From Leptofilum sp050292445 (lineage in GTDB: Bacteria; Chloroflexota; Anaerolineae; Promineifilales; Promineifilaceae), in assembly GCA_050292445.1 (NCBI GenBank), contig JBNKLQ010000117.1:1-17692 (forward strand): DNA of 17,692 bases. The letters are read 5' to 3'. The notes beneath the pieces are model-generated. The model saw nothing but the letters and a program-made list of their open reading frames with translations. It did not search any database and was not told the origin of the DNA. The first letter of the stretch is position 1; every line of letters starts with the position of its first letter. Position numbers and translations under genes: made by a program. Positions 15,286 to 17,692 of the stretch are shown here, piece after piece.

Positions 15286-16263
15286 TTACGGCCGTTTCCG
15301 CCACAGTGAAATCAGATAAACCGGCGCACCCACCAGTTCAGACGCTCGCTTAACGAAGAAAACCATGAGGGAGAGGGTGACGGCCTGCGCCGTGGAGAGG
15401 CCAGCCCCGGCAAAGAGCAGGGGGGCAATTGCTTCACGCACGCCCAGGCCGCTAAAGGAGGGCACCAACAAGGCGATGGACATGACAGGCACGACGCCCA
15501 TGAGATACCAGTAGCTAATCGTGAAGTTAAGGCCGCGAGAAACGGCCGTCCACTGCCCAATCAGCAAAAAGTTAAACAGTAGCGAGATTCCCAGGGCCAG
15601 CAGCAACGATTTTGTGGGAAGGGCTTGCAAGGTGGCAGTGAGTTTGAGAAACGGCCGTGCTACCTTTTGTGGCAATTTGTTTAGCAATGTCTCCAAAAAG
15701 GGGAACCAACGCCAGCCGCGCAGCAGGAAAATGCCGCCGACCAATCCCAGCAAACAAACGGCCCCCACCTGCCAAACTAGCTCTGGGGGGAAAACGTCGG
15801 GATTCAGCCCCAAAACCAGCAGCCCCAGCAAAAAGAGGCCCATCAAGCCGCTCAACCGGTCTACGATGACGGTGCCTGCGGCCGTGGCTTGTGGTACATC
15901 TTCGGCCACTTCAATGATGCGCACCACGTCGCCGCCAAAGCCGGAGGGCAGCACGCCGTTGAAAAATGCGCCGACAAAATACAGCTTGATGAGTTGGCGT
16001 AGCGGCACGGTGCTGCCAATGCCGTTGAGCAAAATCGCCCAGCGCACCGAGCGTAGCACCAGCCCGGTAAAGTTAATTCCCACCGCTACAAATAGCCAGC
16101 CCCAGCGCGCCTGGCGAATCCCTTCGCCAATTTCACTGAGCGGCACCTGGGTGAACACGTAGGCCAGACTAAGCAGCGTCACCCCCACTTTAATCAGGGT
16201 GACAATTCGATTTTTGGTTTTTGCGGGTGGTGTGGATGTGGTGGCAGCTTCACTAGATGTCAT
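15286..16263 (-). CDS. flippase-like membrane protein (LPG-synthase TM domain family)
   Basis: A 325-residue polytopic protein with about eight membrane segments and a short Ser/Thr-rich cytosolic start. It shows the signature stretches of the lysylphosphatidylglycerol synthase transmembrane family (UPF0104/TIGR00374-like): NGVLPSGFGGD at 102-112, VDRLSGL at 134-140 and PSFSGLGVREA at 268-278. Relatives with only this domain are thought to move or flip lipids, including lipid-linked glycosyl carriers; no transferase domain is attached here. No ribosome site is obvious before the ATG at 16263. The last two codons and stop overlap an ACGGCCGT at 15288-15295. CGCAGATT repeats bracket the gene on both sides, so it may have moved or been duplicated as a unit. 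Confidence 0.88.
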   Translation of the reverse strand: MTSSEAATTSTPPAKTKNRIVTLIKVGVTLLSLAYVFTQVPLSEIGEGIRQARWGWLFVAVGINFTGLVLRSVRWAILLNGIGSTVPLRQLIKLYFVGAFFNGVLPSGFGGDVVRIIEVAEDVPQATAAGTVIVDRLSGLMGLFLLGLLVLGLNPDVFPPELVWQVGAVCLLGLVGGIFLLRGWRWFPFLETLLNKLPQKVARPFLKLTATLQALPTKSLLLALGISLLFNFLLIGQWTAVSRGLNFTISYWYLMGVVPVMSIALLVPSFSGLGVREAIAPLLFAGAGLSTAQAVTLSLMVFFVKRASELVGAPVYLISLWRKRP

Positions 16264-16278
16264 AATGAAAATAAAACA

Positions 16279-16338
16279 ATCAAAGATTTCGCAGATTGAA
16301 AAGATTTAAAAATCTGGTGAATCTGCGAAACCTTTGAT
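16279..16338. repeat. inverted repeat with CGCAGATT arms
   Basis: Arms 16279-16297 and 16320-16338 are complementary at 18 of 19 positions. A second inner stem, AGATTT with AAATCT, lies at 16302-16315, so the unit forms a nearly continuous hairpin. It lies upstream of the flippase-like gene and downstream of the phosphatase remnant, both on the minus strand, and could act as a terminator-like or REP-like element. Confidence 0.75.
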
Positions 16339-16360
16339 AAAAATTCCTCAATTCAATTGA

Positions 16361-16818
16361 TTAGAGATAGCCTAAATCGCGCAGGCGATCTTCAACTTGT
16401 TTGTTTTCTGCTTCGTCCAAAGTGTGAGATTCGCGTAGCTCTTGTTCAGCATCAAAGTAAGTGACTTCAGGTTGGGTCTTGAAGAAATCGACCAGCACCG
16501 CGCCGTCCATATGCTCTGGTACGGCTTCACCCAGCAGGGCAAAGATAGTAGGTGCTACGTCAATAATGTTGGCGTTGATGGGCAGCTGTACGTTTTGCTT
16601 AAATTGCGGCCCGTGGGCGATCACAATGCCTTCGCGCCGATGGCAGCCAGAATCCCCGCGAATTTGCTCGGTGACGATTTTGCCGTTGGTGGCAAAAAGC
16701 GGGTAGGCGATGATGTTGTACTCGTCCAGAATGAGGTGAATGTCAGGCCCTTTTTCAGTGTAGGGGCCATGATATGTTTCTTCACGCAGGATGATGTCGG
16801 TGATGAGGGAACGGCCGT
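16361..16818 (-). pseudogene. alkaline phosphatase/phosphodiesterase family, C-terminal remnant
   Basis: About 150 codons remain of an alkaline-phosphatase-superfamily enzyme (type I phosphodiesterase/nucleotide pyrophosphatase branch). Readable signatures, N to C, are ETYHGPYTEKGPDI, then SGCHRREGIVIAHGP with the metal-binding His codon at 16640-16642, then DVAPTIFALLGEAVPEHMDG and the usual D-G-x-L-like tail ending LGYL. The first metal site and the nucleophile Thr/Ser region are missing. Homology stops at about 16815, where the frame runs on antisense to the next gene with no start codon until GTG 16624 inside the remnant. A product from that GTG would have 87 residues and no active site. 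The gene is therefore broken, and the break coincides with ACGGCCGT at 16811-16818. Confidence 0.75.
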
Positions 16819-17560
16819 TTTCACTGGCAGCATGGGCAGCAGCGAAGCCGGTACGGTACAGGTTAACCTGCCAGCTGCCGCCCAGGCGGTTTCTTTTGAG
16901 CGTGGCATGGGGCCAAATAGTGGTTTTTTCCCCACCTCGGAAGTTATAAAGCGAGACGGCCGTTGGTATGACACCACGCCTCTACGTCCTGGTCCCAACA
17001 GCCTGACCCTACGCGCAACGTATCGTTTGCCCTTGGAAGATGGGCTGGATTTGAGCCGTGAACTGCCCTACCAGACGAACAGCGTCACTGTGGCCTTGCC
17101 GGACAACAGAATTGCGTTTGCCGCCGACGGTTGGCAGCAGCAATCGACGCAATCCATTGGTGAAAGAGGCGTCATTTTAAGCTATGGGCGCGATGGATTG
17201 GCCCCAAACAGCCAATTGGCCCTTGCCTTCTCCGGCACAACGACCTCTGCACCGTCGGTTCCCCTTAACTCAGCAAATAGCGGCGACTGGATCATTAGCC
17301 TCGGTATTTTGCTTCTGGTAACCATCGTGGCTTTTCGGCTGCTGCGCCCCAAGACGAAATTCGTGCCTACCCCCCAACTGGCTGCTGCTGGACCTGCGCC
17401 ACTCTCCAACGAGGGCGATAAGGTAGAGCGGTGGCAACTGCTCTTTGCCCTGGCGGATTTAGATGAAGCTTACAAAAGTGGCAAGCTCCCAGATGCAGAG
17501 TATGAACGGCAGCGCCAGGAGATTAAAAACCAACTTCGCACTATTTGGGAAGTTGTCTAA
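16811..17560 (+). pseudogene. beta-sandwich membrane protein, C-terminal remnant
   Basis: About 249 codons of a membrane-anchored protein: a beta-rich exported part with GTVQVNLPAAAQAVSFERGMG and WYDTTPLRPGPNSLTLR, one membrane segment (about residues 160-180), and a cytosolic coiled tail ALADLDEAYKSGKLPDAEYE. I recall such proteins, annotated hypothetical, beside cytochrome c biogenesis genes in Chloroflexota; this is memory only. The frame extends upstream to an ATG at 16442, but those extra 120 or so codons are antisense to the phosphatase remnant and do not belong. The signal peptide and N-terminal domain are missing. It may still be translated as an odd fusion. It contains a further ACGGCCGT at 16956. 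Confidence 0.65.
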
Positions 17561-17569
17561 GAGACCTCT

Positions 17570-17692
17570 ATGCAAAAACGTTTGACCAATTCTTTTGTCC
17601 GGCGAGAAGATTTTGCGTCGAGTGGAGAAACGGCCGTACGGCCGTATGAACTCGAACTAAGCCTCTTCTTTGTCATTGTCCTCAGTGGCATC
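17570..17692 (+). CDS. N-terminus of a membrane protein, continues beyond window
   Basis: The ATG at 17570 lies nine bases after the preceding stop and the frame stays open for 41 codons to the window end. It begins with a basic and polar stretch (MQKRLTNSFVRRE) and then enters what looks like a membrane segment (LSLFFVIVLSGI). Two abutting ACGGCCGT copies at 17630-17645 encode the T-A-V-R-P part. Too little is present to name the family. Close spacing suggests it was in an operon with the truncated gene before it. Confidence 0.6.
   Translation, partial: MQKRLTNSFVRREDFASSGETAVRPYELELSLFFVIVLSGI

Larger units (their letters stand above)
172..17645. repeat. highly iterated palindrome ACGGCCGT, about 32 copies
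   Basis: Starts read by eye: 172, 1300, 2892, 3018, 3056, 3442, 3932, 4313, 4650, 4882, 5524, 6010, 7673, 7709, 7960, 8046, 8181, 8287, 8827, 10411, 10909, 13215, 13796, 14160, 14782, 15288, 15542, 15651, 16811, 16956, 17630 and 17638. Chance would give about 0.3 copies. Inside genes it is read as T-A-V (13), R-P (8) and G-R (7); four copies are intergenic. Many are extended to AAACGGCCGTTT. One-base variants (ACGGCCGA, GCGGCCGT) are also common. No copy lies in the beta-propeller gene or in the amidohydrolase gene. Confidence 0.95.

Noticed and set aside
16442..16810. Long open frame from ATG 16442 that would give the plus-strand gene a 372-residue product
   Set aside because: Its first 120 or so codons are antisense to the recognisable phosphatase C-terminus and read as no known protein; openness is due to the shared codon register.

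Overview
The window reads as part of a bacterial chromosome, most likely a Chloroflexota (Anaerolineae-like) genome. This is inferred from gene style only: a MalT-type LuxR regulator beginning MPEILLQTKLF, lipoproteins with a Thr/Pro-rich spacer after the lipobox, an 88-residue conserved small protein of a kind I associate with this phylum, and a fused E1 alpha-beta dehydrogenase. No rRNA, tRNA, CRISPR array, transposase or phage gene was seen.

Layout. 1-1572: 3' part of a P-loop ATPase gene entering from the left, convergent with an AT-richer beta-propeller gene (1581-2648, minus). 2649-3232: a repeat-rich non-coding stretch. 3233-5311: fused TPP-dependent 2-oxoacid dehydrogenase E1. 5374-7833 (minus): TAP-like alpha/beta-hydrolase lipoprotein, divergent from a 905-residue MalT/LuxR-type regulator (8002-10719). 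10839-14473: a likely operon of a small conserved protein, a membrane-spliced amidohydrolase and a membrane-anchored serine beta-lactamase-family hydrolase, ending in a good intrinsic terminator. 14580-14643: a copy of the regulator's promoter and first codons, now in front of an unrecognised 175-residue protein (14696-15223). 15286-16263 (minus): flippase-like/LPG-synthase TM protein bracketed by CGCAGATT repeats. 16361-17560: two outward-facing gene remnants, both without 5' ends, joined at an ACGGCCGT palindrome. 17570-17692: start of one more gene.

The most striking signal is not a gene. The octamer palindrome ACGGCCGT occurs about 32 times by my count, against roughly 0.3 expected by chance. 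It is spread over nearly all genes in all three reading frames (as T-A-V, R-P or G-R) and in intergenic DNA. It behaves like the HIP1 palindrome of cyanobacteria, that is, a DNA-level signal with no protein meaning, and it coincides with one apparent deletion junction.

A working idea for 5374-14473 is a surface hydrolysis locus. Three predicted exported hydrolases (a lipoprotein S33/TAP-like enzyme, an amidohydrolase with a membrane hairpin and an S12-like enzyme with three C-terminal TM segments) surround a MalT-type sensor-regulator that may respond to their products. This is inference from context.
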